64,000 nucleotides of DNA, from NCBI GenBank assembly GCA_035509315.1, contig DATJLS010000060.1, positions 1 to 64,000 on the forward strand, in the 5' to 3' direction. The position numbers and the translations under genes were made by a program. The notes under the pieces are model-generated. The model saw only the letters and a list, made by a program, of their open reading frames with translations, ran no database searches and was not told where the DNA came from. This DNA comes from JAKAWQ01 sp035509315 (lineage in GTDB: Bacteria > Pseudomonadota > Alphaproteobacteria > Acetobacterales > Acetobacteraceae). Below, piece after piece: positions 51,932 through 61,241 of this stretch. Every line of letters starts with the position of its first letter. Position 1 is the stretch's first letter.

Positions 51932-54910
51932 ATGCAGGGTGGTTTTCGCCTGCCGCTGGCCTGGCCGTTCCCGGCAGACAAGGGCGCGGCCGAGCGGCTG
52001 ATCGAGCGTTTCGCCGCCCTCGGCCAGGCCGAGGCGCAGCTGGCTGCCCGTCCGGAGGGCGAGGCGCTCTTGCGGGCGCTTGGCGGCAACAGCCCCTATC
52101 TCGCGGACCTTGCCGTGCGCGAGGCGGCGTGCCTGCGCATGCTCGCCGAGACCGGTCCGGAGACCGTCGTCGTCGCCGCACTCGGCCGGCTCACCGCTTC
52201 CGATCCAGCCATGGAGCGGCCGCGGCTTGCTTCCCTGCTGCGACAGGCCAAGCGCGAAGTGGCGCTCGCCACGGCGATCGCGGATGTCGGAGGGCTCTGG
52301 CGGCTCGAGCAGGTCACGGGCGCGCTCTCCGATCTCGCGGAAGCGGCACTCTCGCTCGCCGCGCGCCATCTCCTGCTCGCCCTGCATCGCGGCGGACAAA
52401 TCAGGCTGCCGGATCCGGCGGTGCCCGATCGCGGCTCGGGCTTCGTCGTGCTTGGAATGGGCAAGCTCGGCGCGCGCGAGCTCAACTACTCGAGCGATAT
52501 TGACCTCGTTCTGCTCTACGACCCCGAGGCGGCACGCGGCCCCGACACGACACCCGGCTTCGTTCATGCACGGCTCGCACGCGATCTGGCGACGCTGATG
52601 GAAGCGCGCGACGCGAACGGCTACGTCTTCCGTATCGATCTTCGCCTCCGTCCCGATCCGGCGGCCACGCCGCCAGCCGTCGCCTTGCCCGCCGCGCTCG
52701 CTTATTACGAGAGCATGGCGCAGAATTGGGAGCGCGCCGCAATGCTCAAAGCGCGCCCGGTGGCCGGGGACCGCATGCTCGGCGCGCAATTCCTCGAAGA
52801 GATCCGCCCTTTCGTGTGGCGTCGGCATCTCGATTTCGCGGCGATCGCCGATATCCACGCGATGCGCCGGCGAATCGATTCGCGCCTCGCGCCGCCGCGC
52901 CGGCTGGAAGAGCCTGCGGAGAGTCTGTTCGCGCGGCTCGCGGGCCATAATCTCAAGCTCGGCGCCGGCGGCATCCGCGAGATCGAGTTCGTCGCCCAGA
53001 CATTGCAACTCGTCTGGGGAGGACGCGATCCGAGCCTGCGCGTGCCGGCGACTCTGCCCGCGCTCGCGTCGCTGACGCGCGCCGGCATCCTTGCGCCACG
53101 GGCAGCCAAGGAACTTGCCGCGTCCTATCGCTTCCTCCGCACGGTCGAGCATCGATTGCAGATGGTGGCGGATCGGCAGACGCACAGCCTGCCCGAAACG
53201 GAAGAGGGTGTGGCGCGCTTCCTTCGTTTCATGGGAGGGAAGAATGCGGAGCGCATGGGGCGACGGCTGCTCGGTCATCTGAGGCGGGTCGAGGGACGCT
53301 ATCGCGAGATGTTCGAACCGGTGCGGGAGGTGCAGACGCTGCCGCAGGCGCTCGACCTGCGCGGGGAGGACGAACCGAAACCGGCCGCGCTCGAGGCGCT
53401 TCGCGCGCTCGGCTTCGCCGATCCGGCGCGCGTCGCGGTCGCGGTGCAGGGCTGGCAGACCGGGCGGCCGCGCGCGCTTCGCTCCGAGCGTGCCCGCGAG
53501 CTCCTTTTTCGCCTTTTGCCGCAGCTTCTCTCCGCCCTCGCCCGGCAGCGCGATCCGGACACGGCCCTCACGCGGTTCGACGAGTTCCTTGCCCGCCTTC
53601 CGGCCGGCGTGCAGATCCTTTCGCTTTTTCAGCGTCATCCGGCGCTGCTTGGGCGGATCGCCGGCGTGTTCGGTGCCGCGGCGCCGCTTGCCGATTATCT
53701 CGCCCGCCACCCGGCCGGACTGGAGGGGCTGCTCGCCCCGGAAAGCACGGGGCCGAGCGACACGCTCAGTTTGGGGCTCACGGCGCGGCTCGCTCCGGTC
53801 CAGGGGCTGGAAGAGGCGCTCACCGAGATCCGGAGCTTCGTCCAGACGGAAGGGTTCCGCATTTCGGTCGCCACACTGGAGGGGCGGGCAAATGCCGATG
53901 AAGCCGGCCTCGCCCGCACCGCGCTGGCCGATGTCACCCTGCAGGCGTTGCTGCCGCGCCTGCTCGCCGATTTCGCCCGCCGCTATGGCCGCGTGAAGCG
54001 GGGGCGGATGGCGGTGATGATGCTCGGCAAGGGAGGCGGGCGCGAGATGATGGCGGGCTCCGACCTCGACCTGATGCTGATCTATGATCATCCGGCGGAG
54101 GTGAGCGAGAGCCGCGGCGCGCGCCGGCTGCCGGCGAGCGAATGGTTCATCCGCGCGGTTCATGCCTTCATCGCAGCGCTCTCCGCGCCGGGCGCGGAGG
54201 GGCCCGCCTTCGCGGTGGACATGCGGCTCCGCCCTTCGGGCAATAAGGGGCCTGTCGCCGTCTCGCTCGCCAGTTTTCGCCGCTATCATGCGAGCGATGC
54301 CTGGACCTGGGAGCGGATGGCGCTGACGCGGGCCCGCGTGGTCGCAGGGTCGCGCGAATTCCGCACCGAGGTTGCGGCGGCGATCCGGAAGGCGCTCGAA
54401 GAGGCGGGCCCGCCGGAGCGGATCCGCGCCGATGCGGCCGCGATGCGGGCGCGCGTGGCGCGCGAGCTGCCTGCGGCGAGCCCGTGGGACCTGAAGCTCC
54501 GGCCGGGCGGACTGATGGAGGTGGAGTTCATCGCCCAGGTGCTGCAGCTCATTCATGCGCCGACGCGGCCGCACCTCTGGAACACGACAACGCGCCTTGC
54601 GCTTGCCGGGCTCGAGACGGCCGGTGTGCTGAGCCGCGAGGAGGCGGCGCTGCTTTTGCGCGCGGAACTTCTCTATCGCACCGTGGTGGGTCTCCTGCGC
54701 GTTGCGGTCGGCCGCGCGCCACCGCCGCCGGCGCTGCCCGAGGCGGTGGCGACGGCTCTTCTCCATGCCGTGCGGGCGAGCGGAGAAGCGGTGCTTGACG
54801 TGGCCGGGCTGCTGGCCACCCTGGAGGAGCAGGGCCGCGCCGTGCGCCTTCTGTTCGAGCGGCATGTGGGGCCGGTCACCGAGAGTTCGATTGAGGAGCG
54901 AAACACATGA
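51932..54910 (+). CDS. glnE: Bifunctional glutamine synthetase adenylyltransferase/deadenylylase
   Basis: A 992-residue regulator of nitrogen assimilation that adds or removes AMP on glutamine synthetase in response to PII and glutamine. It has two nucleotidyltransferase domains: GMGKLGARELNYSSDIDLVLLYD near 173 (deadenylylase) and MLGKGGGREMMAGSDLDLMLIYD near 695 (adenylyltransferase), each followed by a GlnD-PII-uridylyltransferase-like helical domain. Length is normal. Both active sites have the required D-x-D pairs. It is coupled to bcp by an ATGA overlap, and divergent from the AsmA-like gene with only 17 bases between starts. Confidence 0.95.
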   Translation: MQGGFRLPLAWPFPADKGAAERLIERFAALGQAEAQLAARPEGEALLRALGGNSPYLADLAVREAACLRMLAETGPETVVVAALGRLTASDPAMERPRLASLLRQAKREVALATAIADVGGLWRLEQVTGALSDLAEAALSLAARHLLLALHRGGQIRLPDPAVPDRGSGFVVLGMGKLGARELNYSSDIDLVLLYDPEAARGPDTTPGFVHARLARDLATLMEARDANGYVFRIDLRLRPDPAATPPAVALPAALAYYESMAQNWERAAMLKARPVAGDRMLGAQFLEEIRPFVWRRHLDFAAIADIHAMRRRIDSRLAPPRRLEEPAESLFARLAGHNLKLGAGGIREIEFVAQTLQLVWGGRDPSLRVPATLPALASLTRAGILAPRAAKELAASYRFLRTVEHRLQMVADRQTHSLPETEEGVARFLRFMGGKNAERMGRRLLGHLRRVEGRYREMFEPVREVQTLPQALDLRGEDEPKPAALEALRALGFADPARVAVAVQGWQTGRPRALRSERARELLFRLLPQLLSALARQRDPDTALTRFDEFLARLPAGVQILSLFQRHPALLGRIAGVFGAAAPLADYLARHPAGLEGLLAPESTGPSDTLSLGLTARLAPVQGLEEALTEIRSFVQTEGFRISVATLEGRANADEAGLARTALADVTLQALLPRLLADFARRYGRVKRGRMAVMMLGKGGGREMMAGSDLDLMLIYDHPAEVSESRGARRLPASEWFIRAVHAFIAALSAPGAEGPAFAVDMRLRPSGNKGPVAVSLASFRRYHASDAWTWERMALTRARVVAGSREFRTEVAAAIRKALEEAGPPERIRADAAAMRARVARELPAASPWDLKLRPGGLMEVEFIAQVLQLIHAPTRPHLWNTTTRLALAGLETAGVLSREEAALLLRAELLYRTVVGLLRVAVGRAPPPPALPEAVATALLHAVRASGEAVLDVAGLLATLEEQGRAVRLLFERHVGPVTESSIEERNT

Positions 54911-55371
54911 GCCTTGGCGAAGGGGATCGGGCGCCCGATTTCACGCTGCCCGCGAGCGGCGGACGAAACGTGAGCCTCGGCGCCATGAAGGGCAAGCCGT
55001 TCGTTCTTTATTTCTATCCGAAAGCGGACACACCCGGCTGCACGCGCGAGGCCTGCGCCTTCGAGGAAGCCCTGCCGGCGCTCGGCAAGATCGGGATTGC
55101 GGTGATCGGCGTCTCGCGCGACCCGATGAAGCCGATCGAGGCCTTCGCCGCGAAATACAAGCTCAGCTTTCCGCTGGCCTCCGATGTCGAGGGCAAGGCG
55201 GCGGAAGCCTATGGCGCCTGGGTCGAGAAATCGATGTATGGCCGCAAATACATGGGAATCGAGCGGAGCACGTTCCTAATCGACCGTGACGGGCGGATCG
55301 CGCGGGTATGGCGGAAGGTCAAGGTGGACGGCCATGCCGCCGAGATCATGGCGGCCGCGAAGTCGCTTTGA
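54907..55371 (+). CDS. bcp: Thioredoxin-dependent thiol peroxidase (BCP-type peroxiredoxin)
   Basis: A 154-residue peroxiredoxin reducing H2O2 and organic peroxides. The active site YPKADTPGCTREACAFEE holds the peroxidatic Cys (C-T-R-E-A) and the resolving Cys five residues later, the atypical 2-Cys arrangement of BCP. GIERSTFLIDRDGRI is the C-terminal conserved stretch. Starts in the glnE stop codon. Its pairing with glnE is recurrent in alphaproteobacteria, though no functional link is established here. Confidence 0.93.
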   Translation: MSLGEGDRAPDFTLPASGGRNVSLGAMKGKPFVLYFYPKADTPGCTREACAFEEALPALGKIGIAVIGVSRDPMKPIEAFAAKYKLSFPLASDVEGKAAEAYGAWVEKSMYGRKYMGIERSTFLIDRDGRIARVWRKVKVDGHAAEIMAAAKSL

Positions 55372-55462
55372 TGGCGTGAGGGAAATCGTGAATGCGGCCG
55401 GTTGACGGCGGGCCGAAGCTGGGCCTCTACTCTCGGCCAAAACTTGGGGGGAGAAACGTCGG

Positions 55463-56215
55463 GTGGCAGCCCTTCTGGAAGTGGAAGGACTGGTCAAGAG
55501 TTTCGGGCCCGTGGATGTGCTCCACGGGGTCGATCTCGCGCTCAGCGCAGGCGAGGTCCTGGCGGTGGTGGGCGACAATGGGGCGGGCAAATCCACCCTG
55601 ATCAAGCATATTGCCGGGGTCTATCGCCCGGATGCCGGGGAAATCCGGCTGGAAGGACGGCCGGTCCGGCTTGAGACCCCTGGCAAGGCACGCGAGCTCG
55701 GGGTCGAGACCGTCTATCAGGATCTCGCGCTCGCCGATGAGCTTTCGGTGGGCGCCAATATCTTTCTCGGCCGCGAGCCGGTGCGGCGGTTCCTCGGCCT
55801 CATTCCGGTGATCGACAAGACACGCATCAAGAACGAGACGGACGCGCTGCTCGCGCGGATCGAGAGCCGCATTCCGCGCAAGGCGCGGACCGTCTCGCGG
55901 CTTTCGGGGGGGCAGCGGCAGGCGGTCTCGATCGCCCGCGCGCTCTACTGGCAGGCCAAGGTCGTGATCATGGACGAGCCGACCGCCGCGCTCGCGGTGA
56001 TGGAGCGCGAGCACGTGATCGGGCTTGCCCGCCGCCTCGCCGCCGAAGGGGCCGGAGTGATCTATATCGGCCACAACCTGATCGAGATTCTCGAGGTCGC
56101 GGACCGGGTCTCGGTGATGTATCGGGGACGGATCGTTCACGTTACCAATGCCAAGGAGACGACACAGCAGGAGCTGATCAAATACATGACAGGGTTCACG
56201 GAAGCCGCCAATTGA
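55463..56215 (+). CDS. Sugar ABC transporter ATP-binding protein (FrcA-like)
   Basis: A 250-residue single-domain ATPase: Walker A GDNGAGKSTLIKHIAG near 37, signature LSGGQRQAVSIARAL, Walker B VVIMDEPTAALAV. Most ribose/xylose-type importers use a 500-residue double ATPase, whereas FrcA of the fructose importer has one domain, which is the form here. The GTG start has GGGGGAG about ten bases upstream. Two genes follow in the order binding protein, permease. Confidence 0.9.
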   Translation: MAALLEVEGLVKSFGPVDVLHGVDLALSAGEVLAVVGDNGAGKSTLIKHIAGVYRPDAGEIRLEGRPVRLETPGKARELGVETVYQDLALADELSVGANIFLGREPVRRFLGLIPVIDKTRIKNETDALLARIESRIPRKARTVSRLSGGQRQAVSIARALYWQAKVVIMDEPTAALAVMEREHVIGLARRLAAEGAGVIYIGHNLIEILEVADRVSVMYRGRIVHVTNAKETTQQELIKYMTGFTEAAN

Positions 56216-56278
56216 GCAGCGGCCGCCGGACGGGTTTCACAGCCGGCCGGAGCGGCCAGGCAAAGGAGGGAGGTACAG

Positions 56279-57283
56279 ATGAGAAAAATCCTGCTGATCG
56301 CGGCTGCCGCGTTCGGCTGCACGATGGCCCAGGCGGGGATGCAGGCCAGGGCCCAGGATTTCTCGAAAACAAAAATCGACGTGATCGTCAAGGCGACGAC
56401 GTCGCAATATTGGGCGACGGTGTTCGACGGCGCGCGCGCGGCCGCCAAGGTGCTTGGCGTGCAGATCGCCACGCTCGGCGCGCCGAGCGAGCTCGATGCG
56501 GCGGGCGAGGTCTCGATCATGGAGAACGCGATCTCGGCCAAGCCCGCCGGCATCGTGATCGCGGCGACCAATGCCCAGGCGCTCGCCGAGCCGATCGCCG
56601 CGGCGACCAAGGCGGGAATCCCCGTGATCGTGATCGATTCCAACGCCAATACCGACCAGTACGTGACCTTCCTCGCCACCAACAACGAGACCGGCGGACA
56701 GAAGGCGGCCGACGAGATCGCGCGCTGCGTCAAGGCGCGGACGGGGAGCGCTTCGGGCAAGGTGGCCTATCTCACGGCACTGGCCGGCGCGCAGTCCCTG
56801 AACGACCGCGACAAGGGGTTCGTCGAGGAGCTCAAGAAATATCCAGGCCTCACGATCGTCGAGCATCGCGTCGGCAACAACATGGCCGACCGGGCGCTTG
56901 CGGACTCGGAGGATCTCTTGACGCGGCATCCCGATCTCGTCGCGATGTTCGCCGACAACGAGCTCGAGGGTGACGGCGCGGGCACGGCGCTCTCCGAGAA
57001 AGGGCTCGGCGGCAAGGTATGCCTGGTTGCGTTCGACACCTCCGATACGGAGATCAAGTTCGTGCGCACCGGCATCATCGACGCGCTGATCGTTCAGAAC
57101 CCGTACATGATGGGCTATGCCGGCGTTTGGTACGCGCTTGCCGCCGCGCACGGCGTCGTCTTTCCGAAATATGTCGATAGCGGAGTGAGCGTGGTCACCA
57201 AGGACAATATGGACAGCCCGCAAATGGTGGGCCTGCTCGATCCGGGCAAATACGTGCTGTCGCCGTTCCTCGGCGCCCAGTAG
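56279..57283 (+). CDS. Sugar ABC transporter substrate-binding protein
   Basis: A 334-residue periplasmic binding protein of the ribose/fructose type (type 1 fold). A signal peptide covers about residues 1-26 (MRKILLIAAAAFGCTMAQAG). The hinge and ligand region shows AKPAGIVIAATNAQALAEPI and IPVIVIDSNANTDQYVTFLATNN. AAGGAGGG precedes the ATG. Middle gene of a three-gene importer; likely carries a monosaccharide or cyclitol. Confidence 0.9.
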   Translation: MRKILLIAAAAFGCTMAQAGMQARAQDFSKTKIDVIVKATTSQYWATVFDGARAAAKVLGVQIATLGAPSELDAAGEVSIMENAISAKPAGIVIAATNAQALAEPIAAATKAGIPVIVIDSNANTDQYVTFLATNNETGGQKAADEIARCVKARTGSASGKVAYLTALAGAQSLNDRDKGFVEELKKYPGLTIVEHRVGNNMADRALADSEDLLTRHPDLVAMFADNELEGDGAGTALSEKGLGGKVCLVAFDTSDTEIKFVRTGIIDALIVQNPYMMGYAGVWYALAAAHGVVFPKYVDSGVSVVTKDNMDSPQMVGLLDPGKYVLSPFLGAQ

Positions 57284-57396
57284 GACATGCAGTAGGACAT
57301 AAGATCAGCGCTGGCGACGCGGGAGCGGGTGGGGCCCGTTCCCGCGCGCGGCAAGCGGGGATCGGATGTGAAGCTTCCTGCGGAGATGAACGAGGG

Positions 57397-58404
57397 ATGA
57401 GCCAGGGCACCTTGACGAGACCGGTGGAGGAAGAGGCTCAAGGAACGTTCCTGGCCGAGCTCAGGCATCGGCTGCCGCTCGAGACCTATGTGCTTGCGCT
57501 GACGGTTCTGGTCTGGGTGCTGCTTGCGATCGTGTCGCCCTATTTCTGGACCGAGGGCAATATCATCAACATCCTGCGCCAGGTCTCGATCGACGCGATC
57601 CTCGCTTTCGGCTCTCTCTTCCCGATCATCCTTGCCGGGATCGATCTTTCGGTGGGCTCGGTCGCCGGGCTGAGCGGCGTCGTCTTCAGCATGCTGATCG
57701 CGAATGCGGGACAGGGCTTGCTGGTAGCCTTCGTCCTGACCCTGGTGATGGGGATCGTGATCGGAATCGTCAATGGTTGGGCGATCGACCGGCTCGGCAT
57801 TCCGCCCTTCATCGTCACGCTCGCCGGCCTGCAGGGTTATCGGGGCCTGGCGCTGCTGCTTTCCGGAGGGATGACGATTTCGGGAATGCCTGCAGGACTG
57901 CAAGCCTTCTCGCTCTCTTCCGTGGCGCATGTGCCGACGCTCTTCCTGCTGATGGCCGTGATCGGGATTTGCGCGCACTTCCTGCTCGCCTATACGCGGC
58001 TCGGACGATACATGTACGCGATCGGCAGCAATGCCGAGGCGGCGCGGCGAGTCGGGATTCGGGTGATCCATGTGACGACGATCGCCTATGCGCTGGCGGC
58101 CTTGTTCGCGACCATCTCCGGCCTGCTGCTTGTTGCCCGGCTCTCGATGGGCAGCCCGACGGCCGCAACCGGCTCGGAGCTGCAGGCGATCGCCGCGGCC
58201 GTGGTCGGCGGGGCGAGCCTGTTCGGCGGCCGAGGGACGATTCTGGGCTGCTTCATCGGCTCGCTGCTTTTCACGACCATCGGCAACGGGGCCAATCTGC
58301 TCGGGATCAATTCCTTCTGGCAGATGGTGATCGAAGGGCTGCTGATCGCCTTCGTGGTCTATTTCGACAATCTCCAGAAACGGCGTCAGGCGGGCATGGG
58401 CTAA
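57397..58404 (+). CDS. Sugar ABC transporter permease (FrcC/RbsC-like)
   Basis: A 335-residue inner-membrane permease with about eight to ten helices. AGIDLSVGSVAGLSGVVF and GGASLFGGRGTILGCFIGSL are hallmark segments of the RbsC/AraH family. It completes the importer with the two preceding genes. GAGGG precedes the ATG. The gene ends 62 bases before tRNA-Arg. Confidence 0.92.
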   Translation: MSQGTLTRPVEEEAQGTFLAELRHRLPLETYVLALTVLVWVLLAIVSPYFWTEGNIINILRQVSIDAILAFGSLFPIILAGIDLSVGSVAGLSGVVFSMLIANAGQGLLVAFVLTLVMGIVIGIVNGWAIDRLGIPPFIVTLAGLQGYRGLALLLSGGMTISGMPAGLQAFSLSSVAHVPTLFLLMAVIGICAHFLLAYTRLGRYMYAIGSNAEAARRVGIRVIHVTTIAYALAALFATISGLLLVARLSMGSPTAATGSELQAIAAAVVGGASLFGGRGTILGCFIGSLLFTTIGNGANLLGINSFWQMVIEGLLIAFVVYFDNLQKRRQAGMG

Positions 58405-58466
58405 CCGGGATCGGTCGCTCCGGCGACCTTGCCGCCGGCCGGGGCATCGGCTAGACCCCGCCGCTG

Positions 58467-58543
58467 GCGCCCGTAGCTCAATTGGATAGAGCACCAGACT
58501 ACGGATCTGGGGGTTGGGAGTTCGAATCTCTCCGGGCGCGCCA
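58467..58543 (+). tRNA. tRNA-Arg (anticodon ACG)
   Basis: A full cloverleaf can be drawn: acceptor GCGCCCG/CGGGCGC, D arm GCTC/GAGC, anticodon stem CCAGA/TCTGG with loop CTACGGA (anticodon ACG at 58501-58503), T arm with TTCGAAT loop, discriminator G and encoded CCA. The A34 would be edited to inosine to read CGU, CGC and CGA. Gene content to its right becomes sparse and foreign in style, so it may be an integration site; I found no repeat of its 3' end inside the window. Confidence 0.95.
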
Positions 58544-58740
58544 ATCAAATCAATATCTTAGCCCCAAGACCAGTCATCCCAAATTTGATATTCTCAGCAC
58601 TGTGTCAGCAAACTAAACGCAGAATCCGTCTAACGAGTGAGGCATCGGAGTCATTTTCGCCCTTTCCTGGGTTGGTGGCGAGCGCACGCTTATTGCACAA
58701 AGTTCTTGATTTGTTCCTATCCGATCGGCACACTCTCCGC

Positions 58741-58974
58741 ATGCAAAACGATCTGGAACATCTCAAGCCCGCGACCCCGCAGGAGTTCGCCTATAGCCTC
58801 GCCTATGGTCTCAGGCGGGATAGCCGACGTCTTTTTCACCACGCCGATGAGCTGATGGCTCAGATCACGGCTGAGCATCTGGTGCGCTATCTCGATAGCG
58901 TCCGGCTTTGTGCTGATGCGCAAGCCGCCGGTGCCCGAACCCGGCCTGATGCTGGCTCAGTCCAAGCCGGATAG
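58741..58974 (+). CDS. Small conserved-looking hypothetical protein
   Basis: A 77-residue open frame beginning at ATG 58741. LKPATPQEFAYSLAYGLR, RRLFHHADELMAQITAEHLVRYLD reads as a plausible compact helical protein; I recall similar short proteins in Acetobacteraceae accessory DNA but cannot name a family. No strong ribosome site is seen. Located about 200 bases right of the tRNA, in the accessory region. Confidence 0.5.
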   Translation: MQNDLEHLKPATPQEFAYSLAYGLRRDSRRLFHHADELMAQITAEHLVRYLDSVRLCADAQAAGARTRPDAGSVQAG

Positions 58975-59012
58975 GACGTAAGCGGGTCAGCCAGGATTGG
59001 ATGGGATGAGGC

Positions 59013-59174
59013 TCAAGAAAGGATGTGGAAGTCTTCGACCTCTTTAATCCATCCACGCACTTGCTCTGAAAAGCGATCTTGGCCCCTTTCTTTTTCTAGT
59101 TGCTCAGCCAGTGCTTTCCATTCTTCAACTTTACGTTTCAACCATTCATTAAATTCTTTCTGAGTTGTAAACAT
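59013..59174 (-). CDS. Small hypothetical protein of low GC
   Basis: A 53-residue protein, MFTTQKEFNEWLKRKVEEW onward, charged and helical with coiled-coil character (KALAEQLEKERGQDRF). GGAGGG eight bases before the ATG at 59174 is a strong ribosome site; an in-frame start at 59261 would add 29 residues. The DNA is clearly more AT-rich than the backbone, pointing to acquisition. Family unknown. Confidence 0.5.
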   Translation of the reverse strand: MFTTQKEFNEWLKRKVEEWKALAEQLEKERGQDRFSEQVRGWIKEVEDFHILS

Positions 59175-59850
59175 AGACTTTCCCTCCAAAGAGGCAGCAC
59201 GAATTACAAAGAGCCCGACTGCCTCTTTCGGAACAAAACCTTGCGGAACGATTTGAGTCAACGCAGCTCAGATTCAGATTTCATTGAATTAACAACAAAT
59301 CAATAGAATGTTGCTGGTCAAGGAGTAGGTGGTTAATGAGCGCTCTGCACCCAAACGCTGAACCAATTCGGTCCGCCATACGCCTGATAGCGGGATAGCT
59401 CTAGGGCCGCCGCCTCATGGCAGCTTCCCCCACTCTGACGATTGGTCGATCAGCCGCCGGAGGGCGGTCCCCCTCGGCAGTTGGCCCCAGGGTCCATTCC
59501 GGCCGCGGCGATACCCCCGATTTTCATGGCGGCATTGCGCATTGCATTCGCCGCGAAAGCGAGAGCGTGCCGCTCGATTTTCTGGTCCTGCGACAGCACA
59601 TCCAAAGTTTCGGCGAGGCCGTGCAGTACGGTCACCCGCTTGCAGAGCTGCGTGGTGTCTCCGTCATGCTGGCACGGGTTGATCGGGAACTGGCCACTCG
59701 GCACCCGGGTCAATGGTCCGCTTGGAAACGTTACGGATAAACACCGATATCTCGGCGATCGCTCGCAGCCCAAGATGTCAAAGAGCTGCATTTCCCCGGC
59801 CGCAGCGCGCTCATGCGCTGACTGCGGGTAGCCCCGGACGATCTTTGCCT
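59175..59850. other. Region without a supported gene
   Basis: Open frames exist on both strands (for example 59417-59740 plus and 59450-59884 minus) but none shows a recognisable domain, ribosome site or consistent composition. The left third is AT-rich. I see nothing that can be annotated. Confidence 0.4.
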
Positions 59851-60735
59851 TCAGCCGGATTTCGGCCAGCGCCGGTGCAACCAAAGCCAGGATTCAGGAT
59901 TCGCCCAGATCCAACGTTCCAATGCCGCATTCACCGCGCGCATCAATGCGGCAATATCAGCATGCCGGTCGCCGCTGTCGGGGAGTGTAAGCGGCTCCTC
60001 GCAGACGATGCGCAGCCGTGCCGAGCCCACGCGCTGTGCATAGAACGGGATCACGGGGCAGCGGAACCGCAATGCCAGCGCGGCCAGCGCCGGAGCCGTC
60101 ATCGCCTTCCGACCGAAGAAATCCACGGCGATCCCGTCGTTCTGCTTCTGGTCAACCACGAGGCCCAGGCAGCCGCCACGACCAAGATGCGCCAGCGCGC
60201 TACGTGCCCCGGCCGCGCCTTTGGTGAACATTGGAATGCTGTCGCCCAATGCTTTTCGGCGCAAATCGCAGATGATGCGATCGACCGCCGGATTGGACGC
60301 CGGCCTGTACATCGGCGCGACGGGCACGCCCAGCGCAGCCGCGACCGCCGGTGCGATTTCCCAGTTTCCAAGATGGCCGGTGAAGAAAATTGCCGGGCCA
60401 CCCCGCACTGTCTGAGCGTGCAAAATGTGCTCGCCCTCGATCTCCCACCCGGGTCCGCAAGGGGTGCGGTTCAGCACCGGCAGGTGCGGCAGCTCCCCCA
60501 CGACGCGGCCGAGATTTTCCCACACGCCGCGGATGATCCGGCGGCGCGCAGCGGCATCCAGTTCCGGCATCGCGCGGCGCAGGTTGGCGTCGGCGACACG
60601 CGAGACAGCCAGCAATGGCCCGAATGCCCGTGTCACCCCGCCGCCGAAATCGGATGCCATCGCGGGGCCAAGTTTCCGCAATATTCCAAAGCCAGCACGA
60701 ACGGCGGCCGTCTCAGCCCTTCGGGCCAGCGACAT
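59851..60735 (-). CDS. LpxL/HtrB-family lysophospholipid (lipid A) acyltransferase
   Basis: A 294-residue membrane-associated acyltransferase. The catalytic H-x4-E motif is FFTGHLGNWE; GGCLGLVVDQKQNDG and AALALRFRCPVIPFYAQRV are further family blocks. Members add a secondary acyl chain to lipid A or to ornithine lipids. It lacks the usual N-terminal membrane helix of LpxL, and no lpx genes are near. The C-terminus NPESWLWLHRRW is the standard ending. It lies in the accessory region right of the tRNA. Confidence 0.87.
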   Translation of the reverse strand: MSLARRAETAAVRAGFGILRKLGPAMASDFGGGVTRAFGPLLAVSRVADANLRRAMPELDAAARRRIIRGVWENLGRVVGELPHLPVLNRTPCGPGWEIEGEHILHAQTVRGGPAIFFTGHLGNWEIAPAVAAALGVPVAPMYRPASNPAVDRIICDLRRKALGDSIPMFTKGAAGARSALAHLGRGGCLGLVVDQKQNDGIAVDFFGRKAMTAPALAALALRFRCPVIPFYAQRVGSARLRIVCEEPLTLPDSGDRHADIAALMRAVNAALERWIWANPESWLWLHRRWPKSG

Positions 60736-61034
60736 CGTGGACGATTCCTTCCCGTGCCGAAAAGAAGTATGAGCCGTTGTTGAGAAGTGCGCTATCGGGA
60801 ATTGCGACCCAGAATGGGCCTCGGCACCGATCGGGCGCCCGACTTGCGGCCGACGCGGCGCTTGCGTGTGAAGGGCTGGAGCGTCAGCGACGAACCGGGT
60901 TGAGCGGCTATCGGGCGGTTGGCCGGGGACAGTCGGACCGAAGGCGAAATTTCACCATCGGGATCATGGTGCCGATCTTGGACGAGATGTTCTTGCTGGC
61001 GCCTCGTTGCCAGCCATGCCATCGCGCCTGCGGC

Positions 61035-61241
61035 TCAAGCGGTTTTGAGGTTGGTTGCCGCGAGCTTGCCCTGCTGGCCGCGCTCGACATCGAAGCTGAT
61101 CTTCTGGCCCTCGGTAAGGGTGCCGAGTCCGGCGCGCTCGACCGCCGAGATGTGGACGAAGACATCCTTCGAGCCGTCATCCGGCTGGATGAAGCCCTAG
61201 CCCTTCACGGGATTGAACCATTTGACCGTGCCTTGCACCAT
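61035..61241 (-). pseudogene. Cold-shock protein gene interrupted by an amber codon
   Basis: From ATG at 61241 the frame reads MVQGTVKWFNPVKG, then TAG (61197-61199), then GFIQPDDGSKDVFVHISAVE and on to EGQKISFDV and a TGA at 61035. The whole is a standard 68-codon CspA-type cold-shock domain. In relatives the position after VKG is Tyr or Phe (KGYGFI/KGFGFI), so a single change of a Tyr codon TAC or TAT to TAG explains it. No in-frame Met follows soon enough to restart. Either a recent pseudogene or a sequencing error; RNP1 (KGxGFI) is the motif hit. Confidence 0.88.

Noticed and set aside
49215..52001. A 928-codon plus-strand open frame
   Set aside because: Antisense to the AsmA-like gene; Arg/Gly/Asp-rich translation without domains.
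51932..54865. A very long minus-strand open frame opposite glnE
   Set aside because: Shadow of glnE; both GlnE active sites are intact on the plus strand.
59450..59884. A 144-codon minus-strand frame near the acyltransferase gene
   Set aside because: No ribosome site or recognised domain, and it overlaps the 3' end of the acyltransferase gene on the same strand.
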